From: Imhoffiella purpurea
Lineage (GTDB): Bacteria; Pseudomonadota; Gammaproteobacteria; Chromatiales; Chromatiaceae
Assembly (NCBI RefSeq): GCF_000585215.1
Contig: NZ_AONC01000035.1
Span: 35,360 to 99,359, forward strand
Direction of reading: 5' to 3'
Length of the DNA: 64,000 nucleotides
Shown here: piece after piece, positions 56,869 to 64,000 of the stretch
Position numbering within the stretch: position 1 is the first letter of the stretch
Layout: each line of letters opens with the position of its first letter
The notes under the pieces: model-generated
What the model was told of the DNA's origin: nothing
Seen by the model: the letters and a program-made list of their open reading frames with translations, nothing else
The model's database searches: none
Program-made: the position numbers and the translations under genes

Positions 56869-58200
56869 ATGAACATCCTGATCGCCGATGACGACGCCAT
56901 GCAGCGCGAGCTGCTCGGCGGATTCCTGGAGAAGCGGGGACATCGGGTCCTCGCCGCCGCCGACGGCGAGGAGGCGCTGAGGCTCTTCGGGCAGGCGCCC
57001 GTCCAGCTGGCACTGCTCGACCATCGCATGCCCGGCCTGACCGGCGATCAGGTGCTGGAGCGGATGAAGGCCCGCAACCCGCTGGTCCGCGCCATCATGA
57101 TCACCGCCTATGGCGAGGTCTCCACCGCGGTCAGCGTCATGAAGCTGGGCGCCGACGACTTCCTCGAAAAGCCGGTCGATCTCTCCCGGCTACTGGACAA
57201 GATCGACGACCTGGAACAGCAGATCGCGATCGCCGACGACCTGGACGAGCTGGTCCGGGCGGTCGAGGAGGCGCCGCTGCCGCTCGACATCATCGGCTCC
57301 AGCCCGGCAATGCGGGACACCCTCTCGCGCGTGCGCCGCATCGCCGACAGCCCCTGGAGCGTGCTCATCCAGGGCGAGACCGGCACCGGCAAGGAGCTGA
57401 TCGCGCGGCTCATCCATCTGCTCGGACCGGACCCGAACGCGCCATTCGTCGAGGTCAACTGCGCCGCCATCCCCGAGAGCCTGTTCGAGAGCGAGCTCTT
57501 CGGGCACGAGAAGGGATCCTTCACCGGAGCCGACCGCCAGCACAGGGGACGCTTCGAGCAGGCGCGCGGCGGCACGCTCTTCCTCGACGAGGTCGGCGAG
57601 CTGTCCGCTGGCCTCCAGTCCAAGCTGCTGCGCGCGCTGCAGGAGAAGCGCATCAGCCGGGTCGGCGGCGAGCGCGACATCGCCGTCGAGGTCCGGGTGG
57701 TCGCCGCCACCAACCGCGACCTGCGCGCCATGGCCGAGTCGGGCACCTTCCGAGAGGATCTCTATTTCCGGCTCAACGTACTCGACGTCCAGCTGCCGCC
57801 GCTGCGCCAGCGGCGCGAGGACATCCCGGCACTGGTCGAACACTTCCTCGCCCGCTATGCCAGACGCCCCACCCGGCTCGCGCACGAGGCCCTCGACGCG
57901 CTCATGCGCTACCAGTATCCGGGCAACGTGCGCGAACTCGAACACATCATCCAGCGCACCTTGACACTGGCGCGCGGCGCCAGGCTCCAGCGCTCGGATC
58001 TCCCGGACGAGGTGCGCCGGGCCGAGCCGCCGGATCAGGGCGCGCTCCAGGAGCGGCTCGACAGCGTCGAGCGCGAGATGCTCCTGGACGCGCTCGACAA
58101 GAGCGACTGGATCCAGACCCGCGCCGCCGACCGCCTCGGCATCAGCGAGCGAGTGCTGAGATACAAGATGGGGAAATATGGGATTCGGCGGAGGGAATGA
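56869..58200 (+). CDS. Sigma-54-dependent response regulator (NtrC family)
   Basis: The 443-residue product has a receiver domain with phospho-acceptor Asp51 (LALLDHRMPGLTGD), an AAA+ domain with GETGTGKE (Walker A), the sigma-54 contact loop ESELFGHEKGSFTGA and GGTLFLDEVGEL (Walker B), and a C-terminal Fis-type helix-turn-helix (QTRAADRLGISERVLRYKMG). The loop reads GSFTGA instead of the usual GAFTGA. The partner is the upstream kinase; targets are unknown. Confidence 0.94.
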   Translation: MNILIADDDAMQRELLGGFLEKRGHRVLAAADGEEALRLFGQAPVQLALLDHRMPGLTGDQVLERMKARNPLVRAIMITAYGEVSTAVSVMKLGADDFLEKPVDLSRLLDKIDDLEQQIAIADDLDELVRAVEEAPLPLDIIGSSPAMRDTLSRVRRIADSPWSVLIQGETGTGKELIARLIHLLGPDPNAPFVEVNCAAIPESLFESELFGHEKGSFTGADRQHRGRFEQARGGTLFLDEVGELSAGLQSKLLRALQEKRISRVGGERDIAVEVRVVAATNRDLRAMAESGTFREDLYFRLNVLDVQLPPLRQRREDIPALVEHFLARYARRPTRLAHEALDALMRYQYPGNVRELEHIIQRTLTLARGARLQRSDLPDEVRRAEPPDQGALQERLDSVEREMLLDALDKSDWIQTRAADRLGISERVLRYKMGKYGIRRRE

Positions 58201-58618
58201 CGCGAGGCTGAAAGCGCTGACAGCGGACCTCGGCCATCGGGCGCAAGATCCCGATGCCCTGCGACGGGATGTCGCTGGAAACCGATGGCAACGATTATCT
58301 GGAGGAAACCAGGATGGGCCGCAGACCTTGCGCCCATCCGGTCACGCCCCTATCTGGCCACCAGTGGTCCATGTGTCGGACCGCTGGAGCCGTCGTCCTA
58401 TTCCGTTCCCGCACACCTCTATAGGCGGGAACATGCATCGATCGAAGCGAGCGGCGGCTCACCACATCATCAGGAGCAGTCCCCAACCCGGCAGGACGCG
58501 GCATGCGTACCTCGGGAGGATCCGGCATCTCTCGCGGATCCTGCGTCGACTAGGCTCCGGATGGGCGAGGTCGGCGTCATCTACGACAACCGATAAGAGC
58601 CCACCTTAGGAGCAGATG
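58201..58618. other. Intergenic region without recognisable gene
   Basis: Several short frames overlap here, none with a ribosome site and domain together. No tRNA or CRISPR pattern is present. A promoter for the DsrE-like gene should lie in its last 100 bases. Confidence 0.45.
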
Positions 58619-59092
58619 ATGAAACGTCCCCTCGGCACGCTCGCGCTCATCCTGATCGCCATCACACTGAGCGGCAGTCTCCTGGCCAACGACCGGTACG
58701 GCAAGCAGAAGGTCGTCTACCACATCAACAGCGACGATCCCCAGACTCAGGTTGCCGCACTGCGGAACGTACGCAACCATCTCGACGCCGTCGGGACAGA
58801 GAACATCGAACTCAAGATCGTCATGCACGGCGACGGCGTGTCGCTGGTGATGGATCCGGACTATCTGGAGGGAACCAAGATGAAGGCCGCCAACGCGGAC
58901 CAGGAGATGCAGGCCCGCATCGTCGGCCTCAAACAGCGGGGCGTCGCCTTCGAGGTCTGCGCCAACACGCTGAAGGGACGCAACATCCCCAGGGATGCGC
59001 TCTATGACGTCAACGACGCGGACATCGTTCCGAGCGGCGTGGCCGAACTCTCGCGGCTGCAGCAGATGGGATTCACCTACATCAAGCCCTGA
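58619..59092 (+). CDS. Exported DsrE/DsrF-like protein
   Basis: The 157-residue product has a signal peptide (LALILIAITLSGSLLA) followed by a DsrE-fold domain: KVVYHINSDDPQTQVAALRN, ELKIVMHGDGVSLVM and FEVCANTLKGR with Cys114, ending in SGVAELSRLQQMGFTYIKP. Cytoplasmic DsrE proteins carry sulfur on a conserved cysteine. An exported version could handle sulfur in the periplasm, but this is inference. The second of two ATGs has the better spacing from AGGAG. Confidence 0.85.
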   Translation: MKRPLGTLALILIAITLSGSLLANDRYGKQKVVYHINSDDPQTQVAALRNVRNHLDAVGTENIELKIVMHGDGVSLVMDPDYLEGTKMKAANADQEMQARIVGLKQRGVAFEVCANTLKGRNIPRDALYDVNDADIVPSGVAELSRLQQMGFTYIKP

Positions 59093-59250
59093 GCGGCGAC
59101 TGCCCGCTGCCTGGACCGGGAAGACCGGTCCGGGCGCAAACAACCTCCGACATGACCGCTTGCCGTCCGCCGAAACGATCCCGCTACGAACAATTGTCGA
59201 CTAAACCGTCACATCGATCTTTTGAGGCATACTGGAGATAATGGATCGTA

Positions 59251-59280
59251 GATATATGCTTCAGATATATCTGTCTTTTC
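59251..59280. terminator. Possible bidirectional terminator hairpin
   Basis: AGATATAT (59251-59258) and ATATATCT (59266-59273) flank GCTTCAG, and GTCTTTT follows. It lies between two convergent genes. The A+T-rich stem is weak, so function is uncertain. Confidence 0.35.
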
Positions 59281-59821
59281 AGCCTAATTCCACCTCGAGA
59301 TCCAACGCCAACCTAAGCATATCCTTGAGTTGAATTCCATCCTCATAGATCGGCCCGTCGTAATTGGACAGAAAGAAGTCTTTTTCTATTGCGTCCACGC
59401 GAAAACCTTCGCGTTGATAGAAGGCCAACTGATACCCGAATGTCCCCGTCCCTACTTCCAACCGCTTTACCTTGGCCCGACGAGTCGAGACGATCACATG
59501 TTGAAGCAACTTCCTGCCGATACCACTCCTTTGATATTCCGGCGCAACAGAGATGTTCATCAACTCTTGCACATCGGCTGAGACGGGCTGAACAATACAC
59601 GCACCAACAACCTGGCCTTTCAATATTGCGACAAAGCATCTGGATCGACTTAGGTAGCCTTCGACCTTCTCCTTCGAAGGATCTGCCTGCAGAAGCAGCC
59701 CCATTGGCACTTCCGATCCTGTCACCTCTTCTATCATCATCGAATATACCATAGCTTCATTTCTTAAGATTACGAAGAGCGACTCCTCGAAAACCCGTAC
59801 CCATGTGTACTCTAGACTCAT
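59279..59821 (-). CDS. GNAT-family N-acetyltransferase (A+T-rich)
   Basis: The 180-residue product has the acetyl-CoA loop ISVAPEYQRSGIGRKLLQHV and a C-terminal substrate part (YQREGFRVDAIEKDFFLSNY). The start ATG overlaps the stop of the upstream acetyltransferase (ATGA), supporting it over later ATGs. Base composition is clearly richer in A+T than the surrounding genes, a sign of recent transfer. Substrate unknown. Confidence 0.85.
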   Translation of the reverse strand: MSLEYTWVRVFEESLFVILRNEAMVYSMMIEEVTGSEVPMGLLLQADPSKEKVEGYLSRSRCFVAILKGQVVGACIVQPVSADVQELMNISVAPEYQRSGIGRKLLQHVIVSTRRAKVKRLEVGTGTFGYQLAFYQREGFRVDAIEKDFFLSNYDGPIYEDGIQLKDMLRLALDLEVELG

Positions 59822-60291
59822 CCTGTCGATAGAAGTTTATACATCCGGATACACTCGAGTCTCACTCCATCAGGAAGCTCATGAAATGTCTTATCTTCAC
59901 CGATATAACCGTGGAGTAGATAGAACCCATGCGCATTGATCGTTGAGCACAAGGTCAATCGTTCGACATTTTCCTTCGAAGCCCTGGCCTCCAGATCCAG
60001 CAGCAGACGACTCCCGACACCTGTCCCCTTGACCTTGGGATGAATATACATCGCCGCTATCTCTTTCTGTTTCAAATCCAAGATCCCAAGACCAATGATT
60101 TCTCCCTCATCCTCGGCGACGATCATGACTTTGTCTTTGATGGCATTTTCATAGATATCTGGAGCAATAATCCCTATCCAACCCCCTATGTCTTGCGCGG
60201 AGTAAGCTCCAGAACACAAACCCTCAATAGAGGCTCTATGCGTCGCAGCGATACTTACCGTATCGGCCATTCCTGCGGAACGAATAACCAT
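59818..60291 (-). CDS. GNAT-family N-acetyltransferase (A+T-rich)
   Basis: The 157-residue product begins MVIRSAGMADTVSIAATHRA and has the acetyl-CoA motif MYIHPKVKGTGVGSRLLLDL and NAHGFYLLHGYIGEDKTFHE, a layout seen in small-molecule or protein acetyltransferases of mobile regions. It is translationally coupled to the next acetyltransferase, giving an unusual tandem pair. It shares the A+T-rich composition. Confidence 0.85.
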   Translation of the reverse strand: MVIRSAGMADTVSIAATHRASIEGLCSGAYSAQDIGGWIGIIAPDIYENAIKDKVMIVAEDEGEIIGLGILDLKQKEIAAMYIHPKVKGTGVGSRLLLDLEARASKENVERLTLCSTINAHGFYLLHGYIGEDKTFHELPDGVRLECIRMYKLLSTG

Positions 60292-60405
60292 TTGACCCTA
60301 TCTTTGCATTACGATTCAATCAACCATCTACTACCACACAGGCACGACATGGGGCTCTAACATCGAGTCGAATACGCGATATTGGATCACGCAACGAATC
60401 CATTG

Positions 60406-61059
60406 TTATGCAGCGAACCTAACAGCGGCCATAAATGCACCGAGTTTTTCTTCGTCCAATGCGCCGGCAGTGCGAACGCCCGTGCAAAGGTCGACACCGA
60501 ACGGTCGAACCTGTTCGATCGCCAGATTCACATTCTCGGAGTTCAAGCCACCGGCCAGAAACACCGGAACTCCCGACCTTTTGACGATCTCAGCGCTCAA
60601 GGACCAATCATGCGTTCGACCTGTACCACCGAGTTCTTTAACCTGAAGTGACTGATTCCCTGAATCGAGCAGAATCGCATCGACTTCGCGGCCTGTCTCC
60701 AGCGCCTCCTCTACGGAATTTTCATCGGTGACGTGGATGACCTGGACGAGGTCCACGCCCGGAAGCGCTTTGCGTATCCTCTCATGAACCCCGCGTGGCA
60801 GCCGGTCGCATAACTGCAGTGTATTTGCTCCGGTACGTTTCTGCTGATCCACGATATCATCCGGGTCCGTTCGACTCGTAAGAAGAAAAGTGGCGATGGC
60901 AGGAGGAACCTCTGCAACGATCTCGCCGATCAAATCTTCTGAAATGACACCTGGACCGCTGGGCATCTCAGATACGAATCCAAGCGCCGATGCTCCGCAC
61001 CTTATAGCGAGGAGCGCCTCCTCGATAGAACCGATACAGCAAACCTTGACCCTTGTCAT
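60406..61059 (-). CDS. Phosphoribosylanthranilate isomerase-like protein (TrpF family)
   Basis: TrpF isomerises phosphoribosylanthranilate in tryptophan synthesis. The 217-residue product follows the TIM-barrel family: VKVCCIGSIEEALLAIRCGA (catalytic Cys region), NTLQLCDRLP, DAILLDSGN (catalytic Asp region), SVPVFLAGGLNSENV-like (SGVPVFLAGGLNSENVNLAI) and a final VDLCTGVRTAGALDEEKLGA. Differences from typical TrpF (CCIGS in place of CGIT; SGVR in place of SGVE) suggest a divergent paralogue that may use another substrate. It is not next to other trp genes. Confidence 0.75.
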   Translation of the reverse strand: MTRVKVCCIGSIEEALLAIRCGASALGFVSEMPSGPGVISEDLIGEIVAEVPPAIATFLLTSRTDPDDIVDQQKRTGANTLQLCDRLPRGVHERIRKALPGVDLVQVIHVTDENSVEEALETGREVDAILLDSGNQSLQVKELGGTGRTHDWSLSAEIVKRSGVPVFLAGGLNSENVNLAIEQVRPFGVDLCTGVRTAGALDEEKLGAFMAAVRFAA

Positions 61060-61339
61060 AAGACTATTTCCGTTGATCAACGCCTTGGCTAAGGCGACCC
61101 ACACCGCGCCCCGCCAGGACTTCAGGACACGTTGGAACGAAGCGAAGAAGGACTGCGGCCGTAGCCGCGCCTTCATTTGATGAAATCTCATCGAAGTTCG
61201 AGGCCGAAACCCTGGAGCGATCCACCCTCCCTTCTCATCCTGAGGTTGCAAATCCAGCATGCGTCCCAATGCTTCCTCAGAAGCACAGAAGCATGCATCG
61301 AACGCCCGGGTGCGCGCTCTCATCCAGAGGAGTAAGACC

Positions 61340-61495
61340 GTGGAATACAACCAGAGCTTTGCCGTGGGAGAGGCCATCGCGCTCGTCGGATTTGTGGCCT
61401 GGCTCATCTACATCAACTCGTCGAGTTCGGGTAGCCGTTCCAGCAGCGATCGGCCCGAGCAAAAAGCGGGAGGGGACGACTCGGATCGGACCTGA
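61340..61495 (+). CDS. Small putative membrane protein
   Basis: A 51-residue frame from a GTG with GAGGAG upstream: VEYNQSFAVGEAIALVGFVA. It has one membrane helix (about 12-27), followed by a serine-rich hydrophilic tail. No family is known. The claim rests on the ribosome site and helix only. Confidence 0.4.
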   Translation: MEYNQSFAVGEAIALVGFVAWLIYINSSSSGSRSSSDRPEQKAGGDDSDRT

Positions 61496-61879
61496 GCCTT
61501 CCAGGCAGCCGGAATCGGACGCCTCTGCGTCCAAGGAAGGATCCTGATCTCCCGATCACCGCCACCACCAGCCTCGAGACATCCGAAGACATTCATCAGC
61601 GAATGGTGTGATTCACTCGGATACTCGTCTGATCGATCGCCAGGCGCTCCGCATGGATGGCGGGAGACGCCGATGGCAGAACCTCCCACTCACCGTGACG
61701 CCCTGAGCCATAACCTACACGAGGAGGCCGCCGCCTGAAAACCGGTAGGTTGGGCCGACGCAAGGAGGCCCAACATGCCACGGCGCCTAAACTCTGGCAC
61801 CTGCGCCCCAACCTCCAAACCAGCCGTTTCACGGCAATCCCGGCTTGCCCGGCACGGAACGGCGGGCCAGAATCCGCCC
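61496..61879. other. Intergenic region without recognisable gene
   Basis: No frame with both ribosome site and recognisable domain. No obvious repeat or RNA gene. Confidence 0.4.
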
Positions 61880-62302
61880 ATGCTTCAGATCACCGCCGCC
61901 ATCCGTATCCCGGAATCCGAGCTCTCCGAGCGCTTCATCCGCTCCCCCGGACCGGGCGGACAAAACGTCAACAAGGTCGCCACGGCCGTCCAGCTGAGCT
62001 TCGACGTCGCACGCTCGCCCTCGCTTCCGGAGGACGTGCGTCGGCGTCTGAACGGGCTGGCCGGGCGGCGGATCGACGGGGATGGCGTGCTGACGATCGA
62101 GGCCCATCGCTTCCGCACCCGCGAGCGCAACCGCGAGGACGCCCGGGAGCGTCTGGCCGATCTGATCCGCCAGGCCGCGCACCGTCCCAAGCCGCGCATC
62201 GCCACCCGTCCCACCCGAGGCTCCAAGGAGCGCCGGCTGGCGTCGAAGAAGCTTCGCGCCCAGGTCAAGCAGACACGGTCCCGGCGGACCACAGAGGACT
62301 AG
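61880..62302 (+). CDS. arfB: Alternative ribosome-rescue factor ArfB
   Basis: ArfB is a codon-independent peptidyl-tRNA hydrolase that rescues stalled ribosomes, a backup for tmRNA. The 140-residue product has the GGQ catalytic motif (residues 26-28, SPGPGGQNVNKVATAVQL) and the basic C-terminal tail (RPTRGSKERRLASKKLRAQV) that enters the mRNA channel. The ATG at 61880 is chosen because the family starts about 25 residues before GGQ. Confidence 0.93.
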   Translation: MLQITAAIRIPESELSERFIRSPGPGGQNVNKVATAVQLSFDVARSPSLPEDVRRRLNGLAGRRIDGDGVLTIEAHRFRTRERNREDARERLADLIRQAAHRPKPRIATRPTRGSKERRLASKKLRAQVKQTRSRRTTED

Positions 62303-63093
62303 CCGCTCAGCCCGCCGAGCCGGCGCAGCGGATCCTGCCCGTAGAAGCGTTCGAGCTGAGCGTAGACCCGCGGATACTCCTCGACGAGCAGACCGGGGAT
62401 CTCGAAGAAGGCCTCGCTGACCACGGCGAAGAACTCGGCCGGCGATTCGGTCCCGTAGGGATCGATCGGCGTGTCCTCGCCCGAATCGGCACGGCGGCAG
62501 AGGTCGGCATAGGCATCCGCGAAGGTGCGCTTCCAGTCCGCGCCCGACATGCCCTTGTGCAGCGGCGGACAGCCGTTGGTGCTGCCCGAGCGCCCGTCCA
62601 GCTTGTGCGCCAGCTCGTGGATGACCACGTTGTGGCCATCCAGCTCGCCGTCCTGGCGGATGTCCTCCCAGGAGAGGATGACCGGCCCCAGATCCCAGGA
62701 CTCGCCGGCCTTGACCGTGCGATCCACCCAGACCACGCCGTCGTCGCCCATCACCTGATGCTCGGGGACGAAGGCGTCCGGATAGAGGATGACCGAGTAC
62801 CAGCCGCCGTACCAGTCGAGCCCCAGCTCGAGCACGGGCAGCGCGGCCAGGAGGGCGATCCTGAGACGCATGGGGTCCGTCAGGACGAGCCCCTGCACGG
62901 GTTCGAGGCTCTTGTCGTCCAGGAAACCGAGGGCGAGCCGACGGAGCCTGGCGCACTGATCGTCGTCCAGACCCTGGAGCTGCGGCAGCGATCGCCAGGC
63001 CTGCTCCCAGTCCTTGGCCCCGAAGGGATCCCGCTCGCCGTGCCTGGACAGTGAACGCCACCAATGCGCGAATCGCCCGAGCTCGGCCGTCAT
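62299..63093 (-). CDS. mtfA: MtfA-family zinc peptidase
   Basis: In enteric bacteria MtfA binds the repressor Mlc and controls glucose uptake; it is also a metallopeptidase. The 264-residue product has the zinc motif His159-Glu-Leu-Ala-His163 (VVIHELAHKLD) and the downstream SPAEFFAVVSEAFFEIPGLL, where a further Glu should bind zinc. It converges with arfB, overlapping by 4 bases, and its ATG overlaps the stop of a small upstream frame. Confidence 0.92.
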   Translation of the reverse strand: MTAELGRFAHWWRSLSRHGERDPFGAKDWEQAWRSLPQLQGLDDDQCARLRRLALGFLDDKSLEPVQGLVLTDPMRLRIALLAALPVLELGLDWYGGWYSVILYPDAFVPEHQVMGDDGVVWVDRTVKAGESWDLGPVILSWEDIRQDGELDGHNVVIHELAHKLDGRSGSTNGCPPLHKGMSGADWKRTFADAYADLCRRADSGEDTPIDPYGTESPAEFFAVVSEAFFEIPGLLVEEYPRVYAQLERFYGQDPLRRLGGLSG

Positions 63094-63212
63094 CAGCGGC
63101 CGTCCTCATTCGCGACGTCCGATTCCGGCACCATCCCGACGCCGATCTCGATCCAGTAGGGCTCGGCCCCGCAGGAACCGCAGCCCTCCCAGACGGCGAT
63201 GCCATCGTGCAT
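63093..63212 (-). CDS. Small hypothetical protein upstream of mtfA
   Basis: The 39-residue frame MHDGIAVWEGCGSCGAEPYW ends in a TGA overlapping the mtfA start (TGATG). It has a CGSC pair that could bind metal. A weak CGGAG precedes the ATG. The support is only its coupling to mtfA, so it may be spurious. Confidence 0.35.
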   Translation of the reverse strand: MHDGIAVWEGCGSCGAEPYWIEIGVGMVPESDVANEDGR

Positions 63213-64000
63213 GCTCCGCACAGGCGATTTCGGCTCGGACGCGGCCTTGGATGGCGGACATGTCGAGCGAAGAACCGGACACGCGGTCGCTGGAGCCCGA
63301 TCGGCTGGAGGTCTTGGCTGGATCATGGATGTCGCCCTATCGAATGCTGTCGCGGGAAAGACTACACCGCCTCTCGCACGGCCCGCGAGACTCCATGAAT
63401 TGGGGCAACCCTGGACAATATCGACGACCACCCAAGCCGAAGCGGATTCAGACCCCGTCCATAGGCGGTTTCCCGACCTGGCCGGACGGCAAGCCCCAGA
63501 AAAGGATCCGCGTCATCGAGCCGACCGTCTCCGGGCTGGGGCCCATGCAAAACGAGGACGAACATGCATCGAATGCGAGGAACTTGAAGATCGGGGATCC
63601 TCTCGAGAGTCCAGAAAGGATGATGGCATATGCCTGGCGCGCCTGATCCAGGCGAGTGACGGGAGAGACCACCTGGACCTTGATGGCAGCCAACATGAGG
63701 AGAGTAACCATCCCCCGGCAAAGCCGGGGGCTTTCTGATCGCGGGCCCCTCAAAGGGGCCGGATCGCGATCGTAGTCAAACGCTGAAATGTTCTGGCTTC
63801 ATTCAGGCGTCAGTGATCGCTTTGAGCTAATCAGCGGCCTTACCGTGAACTTCCACAAAAGAGATGGAAACCTCATGAAGCCAAGCCGCTTCAGAACAGA
63901 CTCCCGTAACGGGTGCGGCCTCCGCATGATGTCCTCAGCAGCAGCATTCAGCGCCAAATTGATCGATTTTCTCCCAGAACTGAGTCCAACGTCCGGTGGT
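63213..64000. other. Right-edge region without convincing gene
   Basis: Frames on both strands overlap without ribosome sites or domains. It contains the double hairpin at 63712-63760. Composition becomes more A+T-rich after about 63770. A gene could begin beyond the edge. Confidence 0.4.
63712..63760. terminator. Tandem hairpins, terminator- or mobile-element-end-like
   Basis: CCCCCGGC-AAA-GCCGGGGG (63712-63730) is followed by CTTTCT, then GGCCCCT-CAAA-GGGGCC (63744-63760). The first could terminate transcription on the plus strand. Two strong hairpins this close together also occur at ends of IS200/IS605-type elements, but no transposase is visible in the window. Confidence 0.5.

Noticed and set aside
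58178..58609. A 143-codon plus-strand frame after the response regulator
   Set aside because: It overlaps the end of a secure gene, has no ribosome site, and its composition is typical of chance frames in G+C-rich DNA.
63199..63738. A 179-codon plus-strand frame near the right edge
   Set aside because: It lacks a ribosome site, overlaps equally long frames on both strands and shows no domain.

Overview
The window is chromosomal DNA of high G+C content from a phototrophic purple sulfur bacterium, most likely a member of the Chromatiaceae. The best evidence is a flavocytochrome c sulfide dehydrogenase pair (fccA/fccB, 28.97-30.89 kb). Its signal sequence, FAD-linking cysteine and redox-disulfide cysteines fall exactly at the positions known from the Allochromatium vinosum enzyme. 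The species cannot be named from the sequence alone.

Layout. (1) 1-6.6 kb, core genes: the minus-strand nuoABCDEF operon (nuoF runs off the left edge), tRNA-Leu(GAG), secG and tpiA, then smpB and ssrA (tmRNA) on the plus strand. (2) About 7.0-20.7 kb, an integrated element beside ssrA. It holds a P4-type tyrosine integrase, an AlpA-like regulator, a primase/helicase-like DUF927 protein, a chain of small overlapping unknown genes, a virion-like protein without capsid or packaging genes, a KfrA-like regulator surrounded by GTCACTGAC palindromes, a BrnT/BrnA toxin-antitoxin pair and a protein fusing a TerD domain to a PD-(D/E)XK nuclease domain. (3) 20.8-26.9 kb: a pRiA4b ORF-3-like gene, a frameshifted chemotaxis receptor, a glycogen-debranching enzyme and an acetyltransferase. 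(4) 27.1-30.9 kb: a tetraheme NapC/NirT cytochrome behind an FNR-like site, a secreted ankyrin protein and fccAB, which together look like a sulfide-oxidation electron module. (5) 31.0-35.3 kb: an ABC ATPase, an FtsX permease and an AttH/CrtC-like exported protein, then remains of a toxin-antitoxin pair. (6) 36.5-46.6 kb: a TRAP transporter whose binding-protein gene is separated from its permease genes by an extracellular-electron-transfer-type cluster: decaheme cytochrome (MtrA/PioA family), MtrB/PioB outer-membrane barrel, two diheme cytochromes c and an AraC regulator. (7) 46.8-58.2 kb: a CorA-like transporter, an acyltransferase, a second broken chemotaxis receptor, and a run of penicillin-acylase-like enzyme, barrel-like protein, secreted protein, histidine kinase and sigma-54 response regulator. 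(8) 58.6-64.0 kb: a secreted DsrE-like protein, an A+T-rich pair of acetyltransferases, a TrpF-like protein, arfB and mtfA, ending in about 0.8 kb with hairpins but no convincing gene.

The strongest candidates for new biology are the TerD-nuclease fusion in the ssrA element, the decaheme/porin cluster in a sulfur phototroph (with a lipoprotein-type signal on the decaheme cytochrome), and the palindrome-rich KfrA-like locus. Functions are assigned by reading protein motifs. No database search was possible, and all start sites are predictions.
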